Shown: positions 1-5,946, counted from the first letter of the stretch. The stretch is 5,957 bases of DNA from Kofleriaceae bacterium (GCA_016763395.1 JAESTW010000565.1:1-5957), one strand, 5' to 3'. Notes: generated from the letters alone by a model not told the origin. Made by a program: numbers and translations.

Positions 1-315
1 GAGTATCCGTTCGGTATAGTTGCCATTGCCTGTGAGTATTCCGGCAAGCACGCCACTGAGCTCGTTGGAGCTGTAGTCAATCTCTACTCCCTCGATAAAC
101 TCCAGGCGGCCGTTGGCATCACTCGACTTGGCAAATCCGAGGATCTCTCTGGTTGGTTGAATGTGCACTGCCTTGATATCCAGATCGCTGTCCGGCGAGG
201 GGAAGCCGTAGGCGTGTGCACCGCTGAGCGTCACGACCAGATGGCGTCGCTTTTGCTCTTCTTCGGCAATTGCCTGCAAGGCAACTCGCTCTGATTTTTT
301 GTCCAGGAGTTTCAT
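1..315 (-). CDS. Nucleotidyltransferase-domain protein, N-terminal part (truncated by window edge)
   Basis: An open frame runs from the ATG at 315-313 off the left edge, giving the first 105 residues. The only recognisable domain is a polymerase-beta-type nucleotidyltransferase core: SGAHAYG at residues 31-37, followed by P-D-S-D-L-D at 41-46. D44 and D46 are the expected metal-binding acidic pair and G32/G37 frame the nucleotide-binding turn. This pattern resembles the COG3541-type predicted nucleotidyltransferases, where the motif is G-S-x-A-Y-G followed by D-S-D-x-D. Substrate and role are unknown, since the family includes proteins of unassigned activity. The start is well fixed: an in-frame stop lies at 360-358 and no other ATG intervenes, although no clear Shine-Dalgarno sequence precedes it. 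The gene is transcribed away from the sigma/VWA pair and is probably functionally unrelated to it. Most of its C-terminal portion lies outside the window. Confidence 0.85.
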   Translation of the reverse strand, partial: MKLLDKKSERVALQAIAEEEQKRRHLVVTLSGAHAYGFPSPDSDLDIKAVHIQPTREILGFAKSSDANGRLEFIEGVEIDYSSNELSGVLAGILTGNGNYTERIL

Positions 316-537
316 AGAGTGGCTATTCGGAAAAGCTGAATTGCTGGGAGATGACCGCTAAGTACTAGAATGTACACCTATATCTGGTCATATGTGTTCA
401 GCATGGTGGTTTGAATTGACCGGCTTTGATACCTAGAAGCTTCCCTGCAGCACAAATCTCGGAGTATCTCCAAATAAACCTAAGATTTCCTTGGCTCGCC
501 CGTTAGATGAATACCGGGTGCGTTGTCCGGTGTCACT
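316..537. promoter_or_regulatory. Divergent intergenic region between the nucleotidyltransferase and sigma factor A
   Basis: About 220 bp with no supportable gene; it must carry the start signals for both divergent genes. The left half (361-400) is AT-rich and holds several short perfect palindromes: AGTACT 361-366, TGTACA 371-376 and CATATG 389-394. On the minus strand TACATT (374-369) could be a -10 for the left gene, but no convincing -35 is paired with it. The right half has an 8-bp palindrome GAAGCTTC (436-443), a small GGAG-TAT-CTCC dyad (461-471), and a possible 6-bp stem pairing 497-502 with 515-520 (one G-U pair) just before the sigma start. None of these can be assigned to a known regulator. 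Confidence 0.5.
411..439 (+). promoter_or_regulatory. Weak sigma-70-like promoter candidate for the sigma A operon
   Basis: TTGAAT (411-416) and TAGAAG (434-439) are separated by 17 bp and each match four of six consensus positions. It would leave a leader of roughly 90 nt before the ATG at 538. If the operon is autoregulated by its own sigma factor the true promoter will not look like this, so this is only the best housekeeping-type candidate. Confidence 0.2.
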
Positions 538-1074
538 ATGACAGACAAGAACCCCAATTGGATACTATCGGCTCTCGCGCTTTATGAAAAGCCATTGCTT
601 CGCTATGGAGCACGGCTCCTGGGAAGTTCTGAGGGGGCCCGAGACATTGTCCAAGAAACATTTTTGGAGCTGTGCAAAGTCAAGCGAGCCTCTGTTGAAT
701 CACATCTAGCCCCGTGGCTGTTTCGTGTGTGCAGAAATCGAGCCTTGGATGTGCGCAGGAAGGATAAGCGAATGCAGCCACTAAGCGAGGCACAAGATCT
801 GAAGATTGAGAGCCCGGACGACAGCCCGCACGCCATTATGGAGAAATCCCAGGACGCGGAGAACCTGCTGGGCATGGTGAAGAAATTGCCGGAGAGCCAG
901 CAGGAAATCGTATTTCTGCGATTCCAATCAGGACTTTCGTACAAGGAAATTGCCGAGGTTACCGGACGTACAGTGTCCAACGTCGGCGTATTGATTCACA
1001 CAGCGGTTAAGACAATCCGCGACAACATGATGCGCAGTGGCGATGAGCCAAACGCGTTGGAGGGAGCACTATGA
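538..1074 (+). CDS. RNA polymerase sigma factor, sigma-70 family (ECF-like), sigma A
   Basis: A 178-residue protein with the two-domain plan of extracytoplasmic-function sigma factors. The sigma-2 region spans about residues 17-79, including the core-binding stretch A-R-D-I-V-Q-E-T-F (34-42) and the basic promoter-melting part W-L-F-R-V-C-R-N-R-A-L-D (60-71). A linker rich in charged residues and proline follows. The sigma-4 region is at about 109-161, with the helix-turn-helix L-S-Y-K-E-I-A-E-V-T-G-R-T (133-145) that would read the -35 element. No C-terminal extension is present. Start choice: the frame also allows a TTG at 523 adding five residues, with an in-frame stop at 508-510. Neither start has a good Shine-Dalgarno sequence, and ATG at 538 is preferred. 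The stop overlaps the ATG of the downstream VWA gene in an ATGA quartet, so the two are co-translated. Such pairing normally links a sigma factor to its regulator. Target genes are unknown. Confidence 0.92.
   Translation: MTDKNPNWILSALALYEKPLLRYGARLLGSSEGARDIVQETFLELCKVKRASVESHLAPWLFRVCRNRALDVRRKDKRMQPLSEAQDLKIESPDDSPHAIMEKSQDAENLLGMVKKLPESQQEIVFLRFQSGLSYKEIAEVTGRTVSNVGVLIHTAVKTIRDNMMRSGDEPNALEGAL
1059..1066 (+). promoter_or_regulatory. Ribosome binding site of the VWA gene, inside the sigma A 3' end
   Basis: GGAGGGAG lies 4 nt before ATG 1071 and 7 nt before a second tandem in-frame ATG at 1074. It is the strongest Shine-Dalgarno sequence in the plus-strand cluster. Either ATG could be used; the choice changes the protein by one methionine. 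Confidence 0.7.
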
Positions 1075-3164
1075 TGTTCAAAGACGAAGATCCCCGCCTC
1101 ACTGCCTATATCTTAGATGAGCTTAGTCCTGAGGATGCGGCTGAAGTTGCGGCACTATTGGCTGCTGATGCGGACGCACTTGAGTTTGTCGACTCGATGA
1201 AAGAAACGACACAGGCGTTAGCCGCTTCATTGCAAAATACGGATTTTGACTCGGACATTGGAGAGATGCGCCGAATGCGAATTGCCAAGGCGGCAGAATC
1301 GGCTTCCAAACAATCGGCCAAGCGCCTAGCACTGTACGCCATTCCCTTTGTCGCAGCTGCGGCTGTGTTGGCGTTAGTTGTGTTGTCCAAGGACGGATCA
1401 CAAGCAGAGCACGTAGTTACTCAAGCTAGCTCGAACTCTAGCGCAGAGGCCAATCGCGAAACTTTCGGGCGGAGGGGAAATCGTGCTCCAGCCGGGGAGA
1501 TGGAAAGCTCAACTGGCCTCGACAGCAGTAAGGTTAAATCGGGGCTGTTGGGCGTCTTCGCATTGCATGGACGCCGAGGTACGGGTACTGCAGCAGCAAG
1601 TGTCGACAATGAAGTGAACGGCGATACTGGCAACCGTGCTGATGCTTACCGGCCAAGTGTCCCGGCAGCAGAACCTACTAACGGGCTCGACGCTCAGACT
1701 CGCCGGCAAATGGAGTCTTTGGGCTACTATGGCGGCGAAGACCTGCCGATACAGCAGATACAGCCGCCACCTGAGCCAGTCGCAGAGTCTTCCTTTGTTC
1801 ATGTAGTGAAAGACCCGCTTTCTACATTCTCTATCGATGTTGATACTGCGAGCTATTCTCAGATGAGGCGATCGGTTATGGGCGGCTGGCTCCCCAACCC
1901 AGGCCAAGTACGCATAGAAGAGATGCTAAACTACTTTTCTTATGACTATGCTTCCGCCAATACCTCTGCCCCCTTCGGTGTAATTGGAGAAGTAGCGCAA
2001 GCGCCTTGGAACAGCAAACACAAGCTTGTACGAATCGGGATAAAGGCCAAAGATATTGAAGATGGCCGCAGGCGCCGCGCGAACCTGGTGTTCTTGTTGG
2101 ATGTGTCCGGGTCGATGAACAATGCGGACAAGTTGCCTCTCATCAAAAAGTCCTTTGGTATGCTACTCGATGCCTTGGAACCAGAAGACCGCATCGCAAT
2201 CGTGGTGTACGCCGGCGCGTCCGGCCTGGCCCTACCATCGACCGCAGTGGCAAAGCGGGGCAGGATTCTAAATGCGCTGCGTCGCTTGCAGTCTGGCGGC
2301 TCTACCAATGGAGGCGCGGGCATTGAGCTGGCGTACAAGATCGCTCAAGACAACTTTATTGAAGGCGGTGTAAACCGTGTGATCTTGGCTACCGATGGTG
2401 ACTTTAATGTTGGAACCGTTGCCAGAGAAGACTTGGTTCAGCTGATTGAGAACAAGGCCAAGCAGGATGTGTTTTTGACGGTATTGGGTGTGGGCATGTC
2501 GAGTCATGGTGACACCACAATGGAGACACTTGCGGACAAGGGAAATGGGAACTACGCCTACATTGATACTCTTAACGAGGCAAAGAAGGTTCTTGTTGAC
2601 CAACTTCAAGGCACCCTGGTCACAGTCGCCAAGGACGTAAAACTACAAGTGGAATTCAACCCAAAGCGGGTGGCTGAGTATCGTCTGATTGGGTATGAAA
2701 ATAGGCGACTTGCAAACAAGGACTTTCGTGATGACACCAAAGATGCAGGGGAGATAGGAGCCGGACATCGAGTTACCGCTCTGTACGAAATAGTTCCGGT
2801 GTCCGAGGAGTCTGGCCCCGAACTTCGCTATCAGAAAACGAATAGGCAGAGCACTGCTGCTGCTGACTCCGATGAGCTTTTGACAATTAAGATTCGGTAC
2901 AAAGAGCCAACGGGCACAAAGAGTAAGCTATTTAGCGTAGCTGTAGCCGATGCGAATACGAGCTTTTCGTCAGCGAGTGTGGATTTTCGATTTGCCTCCG
3001 CAGTTGCTGCCTTTGGCATGGTTTTGCGTCATTCTCGGTACAAAGGTGACTCTAGCTTTGCCCAAATCGAGAGTTGGGCTGACAAAGCCCGAGGCTCCGA
3101 CCTCTTTGGCTACCGAGCGGAGTTTGTCCGGATTGTGCGCCGAGCAAAAGGATTACAACGCTGA
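1071..3164 (+). CDS. Membrane-anchored YfbK-type von Willebrand factor A protein with anti-sigma-like head
   Basis: A 697-residue protein. Residues 9-54 (L-T-A-Y-I-L-D-E-L-S-P-E-D onward) resemble the helical head of anti-sigma factors but lack the H-x3-C-x2-C zinc motif. One hydrophobic segment at about 86-106 is preceded by basic residues, implying a cytoplasmic N-terminus and a periplasmic remainder. Residues 107-240 form a low-complexity linker rich in Ser, Ala, Gly and Pro. At 247-300 comes the VWA-associated N-terminal domain (D-P-L-S-T-F-S-I-D-V-D-T-A-S-Y). The VWA domain covers about 338-515, with an intact metal-ion-dependent adhesion site: D344-x-S346-x-S348, T412 and D442. The C-terminus (about 520-697) matches the YfbK C-terminal domain, ending in G-Y-R-A-E-F-V-R-I-V. 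VWA domains bind protein ligands through a metal ion. The coupling to sigma A suggests that it holds or releases the sigma factor in response to an envelope ligand, which is inference. E. coli YfbK itself has no assigned mechanism known to me. Confidence 0.93.
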   Translation: MMFKDEDPRLTAYILDELSPEDAAEVAALLAADADALEFVDSMKETTQALAASLQNTDFDSDIGEMRRMRIAKAAESASKQSAKRLALYAIPFVAAAAVLALVVLSKDGSQAEHVVTQASSNSSAEANRETFGRRGNRAPAGEMESSTGLDSSKVKSGLLGVFALHGRRGTGTAAASVDNEVNGDTGNRADAYRPSVPAAEPTNGLDAQTRRQMESLGYYGGEDLPIQQIQPPPEPVAESSFVHVVKDPLSTFSIDVDTASYSQMRRSVMGGWLPNPGQVRIEEMLNYFSYDYASANTSAPFGVIGEVAQAPWNSKHKLVRIGIKAKDIEDGRRRRANLVFLLDVSGSMNNADKLPLIKKSFGMLLDALEPEDRIAIVVYAGASGLALPSTAVAKRGRILNALRRLQSGGSTNGGAGIELAYKIAQDNFIEGGVNRVILATDGDFNVGTVAREDLVQLIENKAKQDVFLTVLGVGMSSHGDTTMETLADKGNGNYAYIDTLNEAKKVLVDQLQGTLVTVAKDVKLQVEFNPKRVAEYRLIGYENRRLANKDFRDDTKDAGEIGAGHRVTALYEIVPVSEESGPELRYQKTNRQSTAAADSDELLTIKIRYKEPTGTKSKLFSVAVADANTSFSSASVDFRFASAVAAFGMVLRHSRYKGDSSFAQIESWADKARGSDLFGYRAEFVRIVRRAKGLQR

Positions 3165-3244
3165 GGGGGATGCCGGCAGAATCCATATTCTGCTCGGCTG
3201 CTGTATTGTGACGGTTTTCGCAACTACCGCGTTTACCGACATTG
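3165..3244. other. Convergent intergenic gap between the two operons
   Basis: Only 80 bp separate the stop of the VWA gene from the stop of the minus-strand small gene. It contains the hairpin described separately and no gene that I can support. A reading frame on the plus strand crosses this gap (2950-3267), but it lies mostly inside the VWA gene and is a shadow. Confidence 0.6.
3172..3198. terminator. Hairpin eight bases past the VWA stop, possible bidirectional transcription end
   Basis: GCCGGCAGAAT (3172-3182) pairs with ATTCTGC plus CGGC (3187-3198) to form an 11-bp stem with one bulged T at 3194 and a CCAT loop. It sits exactly where a transcript end is expected between converging operons. 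No T-tract follows on either strand, so it is not a canonical intrinsic terminator. It could protect 3' ends produced by Rho termination or by collision of converging polymerases. Confidence 0.4.
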
Positions 3245-3622
3245 TTATCGCATTCGCGCCCAGCTGAGAGCGGTCAGCAAGAACAGGGGCATGGCGCCAA
3301 ACCCGGACTGGCTGCCACTGGTATTACAACATATAATGTCAGCAAGATACTCGTCCTTCTGCATGTCCCACGCGTCTAGCGCTGGCTTTAGATCTCGGTA
3401 GATGTCCGCAACGTCATCGGTGCCGAGGTCGGACAACACTAGGCTGAAGGTTGTATTGGCGAGGCCGAGGACCGCCCGGTACAACTCTTCGGGGTAATTC
3501 GGGCCTTTGGTAGCGGACGCTTTTGTGAGTTGAACAAACCTGCGAGCTGCTTGCACGAAAGCTTCCAGTGTCCGGCATTCTCGCAAGGGGAGTGTGGCTG
3601 CTTCTGACTCAGTTTTTGCCAT
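3245..3622 (-). CDS. Hypothetical protein, last gene of the kinase operon
   Basis: A 125-residue protein that I do not recognise. It appears mostly helical: residues 15-65 form a likely amphipathic stretch (C-R-T-L-E-A-F-V-Q-A-A-R-R-F-V at 16-30), then an acidic part D-L-G-T-D-D-V-A-D-I-Y (65-75). The C-terminal tail is glycine/serine then hydrophobic (G-A-M-P-L-F-L-L-T-A-L at 109-119) and ends in basic residues. The tail is too short to be called a membrane segment with confidence. C16, C98 and C99 do not form a zinc motif. Its ATG lies 6 nt after the kinase stop. The nearest purine-rich stretch (GAGGG, 3640-3636) is about 13 nt before the start, farther than usual, so translation probably depends on coupling to the kinase. 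Position suggests an accessory part or substrate of the kinase/sigma B system. The gene is accepted because it fills the operon end without overlap; function unknown. Confidence 0.65.
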   Translation of the reverse strand: MAKTESEAATLPLRECRTLEAFVQAARRFVQLTKASATKGPNYPEELYRAVLGLANTTFSLVLSDLGTDDVADIYRDLKPALDAWDMQKDEYLADIICCNTSGSQSGFGAMPLFLLTALSWARMR

Positions 3623-3628
3623 AAGTGA

Positions 3629-5356
3629 CTAGCGGCCCTCGCCGAGGTTGTAGGTAAAGGTCGCGATAGTGCAGCCGCCGGTTTTCATCGGCTGGTAGAT
3701 CCAACTGGCTTTGATTTTGGTCTCAAGTATCGTTTCATAGTTACGATAGCCGTTGGCGATTGAGTTGGCGGACTTGACTGTGCCTTCGGCTTCAACACAA
3801 ACACTAACCTTGAAGATGAATTCGGACATCCCGCTTTTCGACATTTGGGCGATGTCTTCGTTTGTCGGATGAATCTGGCGCGTTCCGGCGATACGTTGGA
3901 ATTCCCCCGCTTGGTTGACTTTTGTTGGGATAAGGTTGAGAAGTACTTGGCTGTGTTGACCTATTGTTGGGGTAATAGTCGCGGTCTCGGATTTGTAACC
4001 CGGACGACTCGCGGTGAACTGATGCTCTTTCAACGGGAGACCGGCCATTTGGATAGGGGTTTTTCCGAGTATGTCGCCTCCCAAATGTATGGTGGCAGGA
4101 ACGTTGGATGCTATCTCAATTGTGGCACCTAGCGGCGCTTTAGCGGCGGCCTTAGTTTCGCTACTCGGGGTGTCCGCAGTGTCGGAGGTTGGTGGGCTTG
4201 GTTCACTCTCTCCCTTCGACAGAGCTAGCCCAACACCGATGCCGAGCATTACTACGGAGACGAGCACGAGCCACATGCGAAGTCCTTGGCGTGAGTGGGG
4301 TGAGAGGGGTGAGTGGCGTGATGTCCGGGGGGACGAGGCGTGGACCTTGTCCTTCGTATTAAGAGCAGCCAGTGCCTCTGCGGCACTCTGATACCGATCA
4401 GATCGCTTTGGGGCAACCATTTTGGTAATGACATCTCTTAATTGTGCAGAAACGTTCATTCGATCGAGCAGCTTCCGATCTTCCATAAGTTGCCAAGGTT
4501 CGCGCCTTGTCAAAAGGTGACACAGAGAAATCCCCAGAGCGTAGACGTCGGTTGTTGCATCGACGATGCCACCGAGTTGCTCAACGGGCATATAGCCAAA
4601 GGTGCCCACTAGAGTCGCCCCCGCCGTTGCACCCAAACTTCTTGCGGCACCAAAGTCCACTACTGCGATGCTATCGTTGGCCCGATACATCAGGTTGGCC
4701 GGTTTGATGTCCCGGTGAAACACCATGGGAGATAGGCTCTGTAAATACACCAGAGTCTGGAGAACCGATTTTGCTATCTTGTGGGCTTCTTTCTCTGAGA
4801 ATTGTTGAACTACAAAGCGTTCGGACAACGACTGTCCCTCAATGTATTCCTGTGCGAGATAGAGCCGGGTTTCGACACCATCGCCTTCTTGAAACGCCTC
4901 CAAGAATCTCGGGATCGTGGGATACGACAATGTTCGAAGAATCGTAGACTCGCGTTCAAAAGCGCTCAGCTCGTCCGTGCTGGGAGTCTGCACAAAGGCC
5001 AACTCCTTGAGAGCGACCTGGCGGCCCTCTTCACTCCGGGCTAAGTACATCCGGCCATGGGAGTTTTGTACCAAGACGCGCTCGATCTCGTAGCCACGAA
5101 CGCGAGAAACAGCACCACAGTGAGAACACCGACTGCCCTCGATGAAGTGTTGGCAACTTCGGCAATACGGTGCAGCCTCTGCCACGTCTCGAATCGCAAT
5201 TTCTGCCTGGGCTTCTACGGCAAGAGAGTTACTGCAAGTCTCGCACGACTTCATGTGCTCGGACATCTTGTTTAGCTCCAACGACTCATGGTGTCCCATA
5301 ACAAAGTCTTGAAGGGTGGAAGTCGAAATGTGGGCGCTGGGAATATCCTTAGTCAT
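3629..5356 (-). CDS. Transmembrane Ser/Thr protein kinase with anti-sigma-like zinc motif, PEGA and TonB-C-like domain
   Basis: A 575-residue protein. N-terminal residues 15-41 carry the anti-sigma-type zinc signature H34-x3-C38-x2-C41. A zinc ribbon follows (C65-x2-C68, C77-x2-C80). The kinase domain spans about 88-335: lysine K117 in V-A-L-K-E-L, helix-C glutamate E136, catalytic H214-R215-D216 with K218 and N221, and D234-F235-G236. The glycine loop is degenerate (Q-N-S-H-G-R at 97-102) and the usual A-P-E reads P-V-E (257-259), but all catalytic residues are present. A Ser/Thr/Pro-rich juxtamembrane stretch leads to one membrane helix at 361-380. Beyond it lie a Pro/Thr/Ser linker, a PEGA domain (about 411-475) and a TonB-C-like domain (about 512-571) with C520 and C562. 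It should therefore sense in the envelope and phosphorylate in the cytoplasm. Start: the frame stays open to 5515, but ATG 5356 follows a GGAGAG site and overlaps the sigma B stop by 8 bp. Its substrate may be sigma B, which is inference. Confidence 0.92.
   Translation of the reverse strand: MTKDIPSAHISTSTLQDFVMGHHESLELNKMSEHMKSCETCSNSLAVEAQAEIAIRDVAEAAPYCRSCQHFIEGSRCSHCGAVSRVRGYEIERVLVQNSHGRMYLARSEEGRQVALKELAFVQTPSTDELSAFERESTILRTLSYPTIPRFLEAFQEGDGVETRLYLAQEYIEGQSLSERFVVQQFSEKEAHKIAKSVLQTLVYLQSLSPMVFHRDIKPANLMYRANDSIAVVDFGAARSLGATAGATLVGTFGYMPVEQLGGIVDATTDVYALGISLCHLLTRREPWQLMEDRKLLDRMNVSAQLRDVITKMVAPKRSDRYQSAAEALAALNTKDKVHASSPRTSRHSPLSPHSRQGLRMWLVLVSVVMLGIGVGLALSKGESEPSPPTSDTADTPSSETKAAAKAPLGATIEIASNVPATIHLGGDILGKTPIQMAGLPLKEHQFTASRPGYKSETATITPTIGQHSQVLLNLIPTKVNQAGEFQRIAGTRQIHPTNEDIAQMSKSGMSEFIFKVSVCVEAEGTVKSANSIANGYRNYETILETKIKASWIYQPMKTGGCTIATFTYNLGEGR
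4291..4317. repeat. Three imperfect 9-bp tandem repeats in the kinase juxtamembrane segment
   Basis: On the plus strand the units are GTGAGTGGG, GTGAGAGGG and GTGAGTGGC (4291-4299, 4300-4308, 4309-4317), with a partial GTGA at 4318-4321. The period is a multiple of three. On the coding strand they give His-Ser-Pro, Leu-Ser-Pro, His-Ser-Arg (residues 348-356 of the kinase), just before the membrane helix. Copy-number change here would keep the frame and only alter linker length. Confidence 0.7.
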
Positions 5357-5927
5357 GACACAACTCTCCAATCGCAGAACGGAGGTCGGCTCGCAGCTCG
5401 CATAAAGTCTGCCGAACTCGTTGTGGTGAAAGCCCGACTTCCTCGCCAATCTCTTTGGCGCTGAGCCCCTCAATGTAGAATAGACGGAATACTGTTTGTC
5501 CGGATTCACTAGCACGCGCCAAGCATTCTTGAGCCGTGTCCATTTGGCTTCGGCTGACTAGCGATCTTAGCGGGTTTGGTGCATTGGCAACGAGTGTTGT
5601 TTCTTCGAAAATCTCCTGCTTCGATGTTGCAGGTAGCTCCTTACGCAAGTACTCCAGCGCGAGGAAACGAGCTTGGGCCAGCGCTAGTCCGGGCATCTCA
5701 ATACGATCTAGTTGTCCGGATTTCTCTTTTTGTATCAGCCTCTCCCAAGTCGATTGCGCAATCTCCTCCGCGTGATGAAGGGGAACCGACATTGCCAAGA
5801 GGGAGAGGACGAGGCGGTGGTGATGCTTCTTGATCCACACTCCCCAGTCACTTGGCGTGTTGGCGACCAATGCGTGTGACCCTGACTCATTGTTTTGCAT
5901 ACGGTGGACTACTTGCCCCATATCCAT
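5349..5927 (-). CDS. RNA polymerase sigma factor, sigma-70 family (ECF-like), sigma B
   Basis: A 192-residue protein with sigma-2 at about 34-100 and sigma-4 at about 130-186. The sigma-4 helix-turn-helix reads L-S-A-K-E-I-G-E-E-V-G-L-S-P-Q-R-V-R-Q-T (155-174) and follows V-F-R-L-F-Y-I-E-G, which is typical of the family. It is diverged in sigma-2. The stretch that in most ECF factors reads D-A-E-D-L-V-Q-E-T-F is here H-A-E-E-I-A-Q-S-T-W (52-61), losing an acidic residue at each end and gaining S59. The N-terminal 25 residues are polar with no domain match. M3 and M10 are alternative starts; none of the three ATGs has a Shine-Dalgarno sequence, and the first is kept. It is only distantly similar to sigma A by eye, so the pair does not look like a recent duplication. 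The kinase gene begins inside its last codons, so it is the likely partner or regulator of this sigma factor. Confidence 0.88.
   Translation of the reverse strand: MDMGQVVHRMQNNESGSHALVANTPSDWGVWIKKHHHRLVLSLLAMSVPLHHAEEIAQSTWERLIQKEKSGQLDRIEMPGLALAQARFLALEYLRKELPATSKQEIFEETTLVANAPNPLRSLVSRSQMDTAQECLARASESGQTVFRLFYIEGLSAKEIGEEVGLSPQRVRQTLCELRADLRSAIGELCHD
5364..5369 (-). promoter_or_regulatory. Ribosome binding site that fixes the kinase start
   Basis: GGAGAG on the minus strand, 7 nt before ATG 5356-5354 and inside the sigma B coding region. It supports the 575-residue kinase over a 628-residue form beginning at 5515. Confidence 0.7.
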
Positions 5928-5946
5928 AGAACGGAGAAGTCACTCA

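Noticed and set aside
361..394. Cluster of 6-bp palindromes (AGTACT, TGTACA, CATATG) considered as an operator
   Set aside because: They are different sequences with no regular spacing, and 6-bp palindromes are common by chance in AT-rich DNA.
1106..2609. Several minus-strand frames antisense to the VWA gene
   Set aside because: The VWA reading is supported along its full length by motifs; the antisense translations show no domain.
2950..3267. 105-residue plus-strand frame across the VWA 3' end
   Set aside because: It overlaps the well-supported VWA C-terminal domain in another frame and has no ribosome site or recognisable sequence.
3845..4391. Two overlapping plus-strand frames antisense to the kinase tail
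   Set aside because: They mirror the PEGA, linker and TonB-C-like coding region and have low-complexity, domain-free translations.
5357..5515. 53-residue N-terminal extension of the kinase from ATG 5515
   Set aside because: It lies wholly inside the sigma B sigma-4 coding region, has no domain resemblance, and a better start (ATG 5356 with GGAGAG 7 nt upstream) gives the usual short overlap.
5536..5833. Plus-strand frames antisense to sigma B
   Set aside because: They are shadows of a clear sigma factor; the Gly/Arg-rich end reflects the antisense of its coding sequence.
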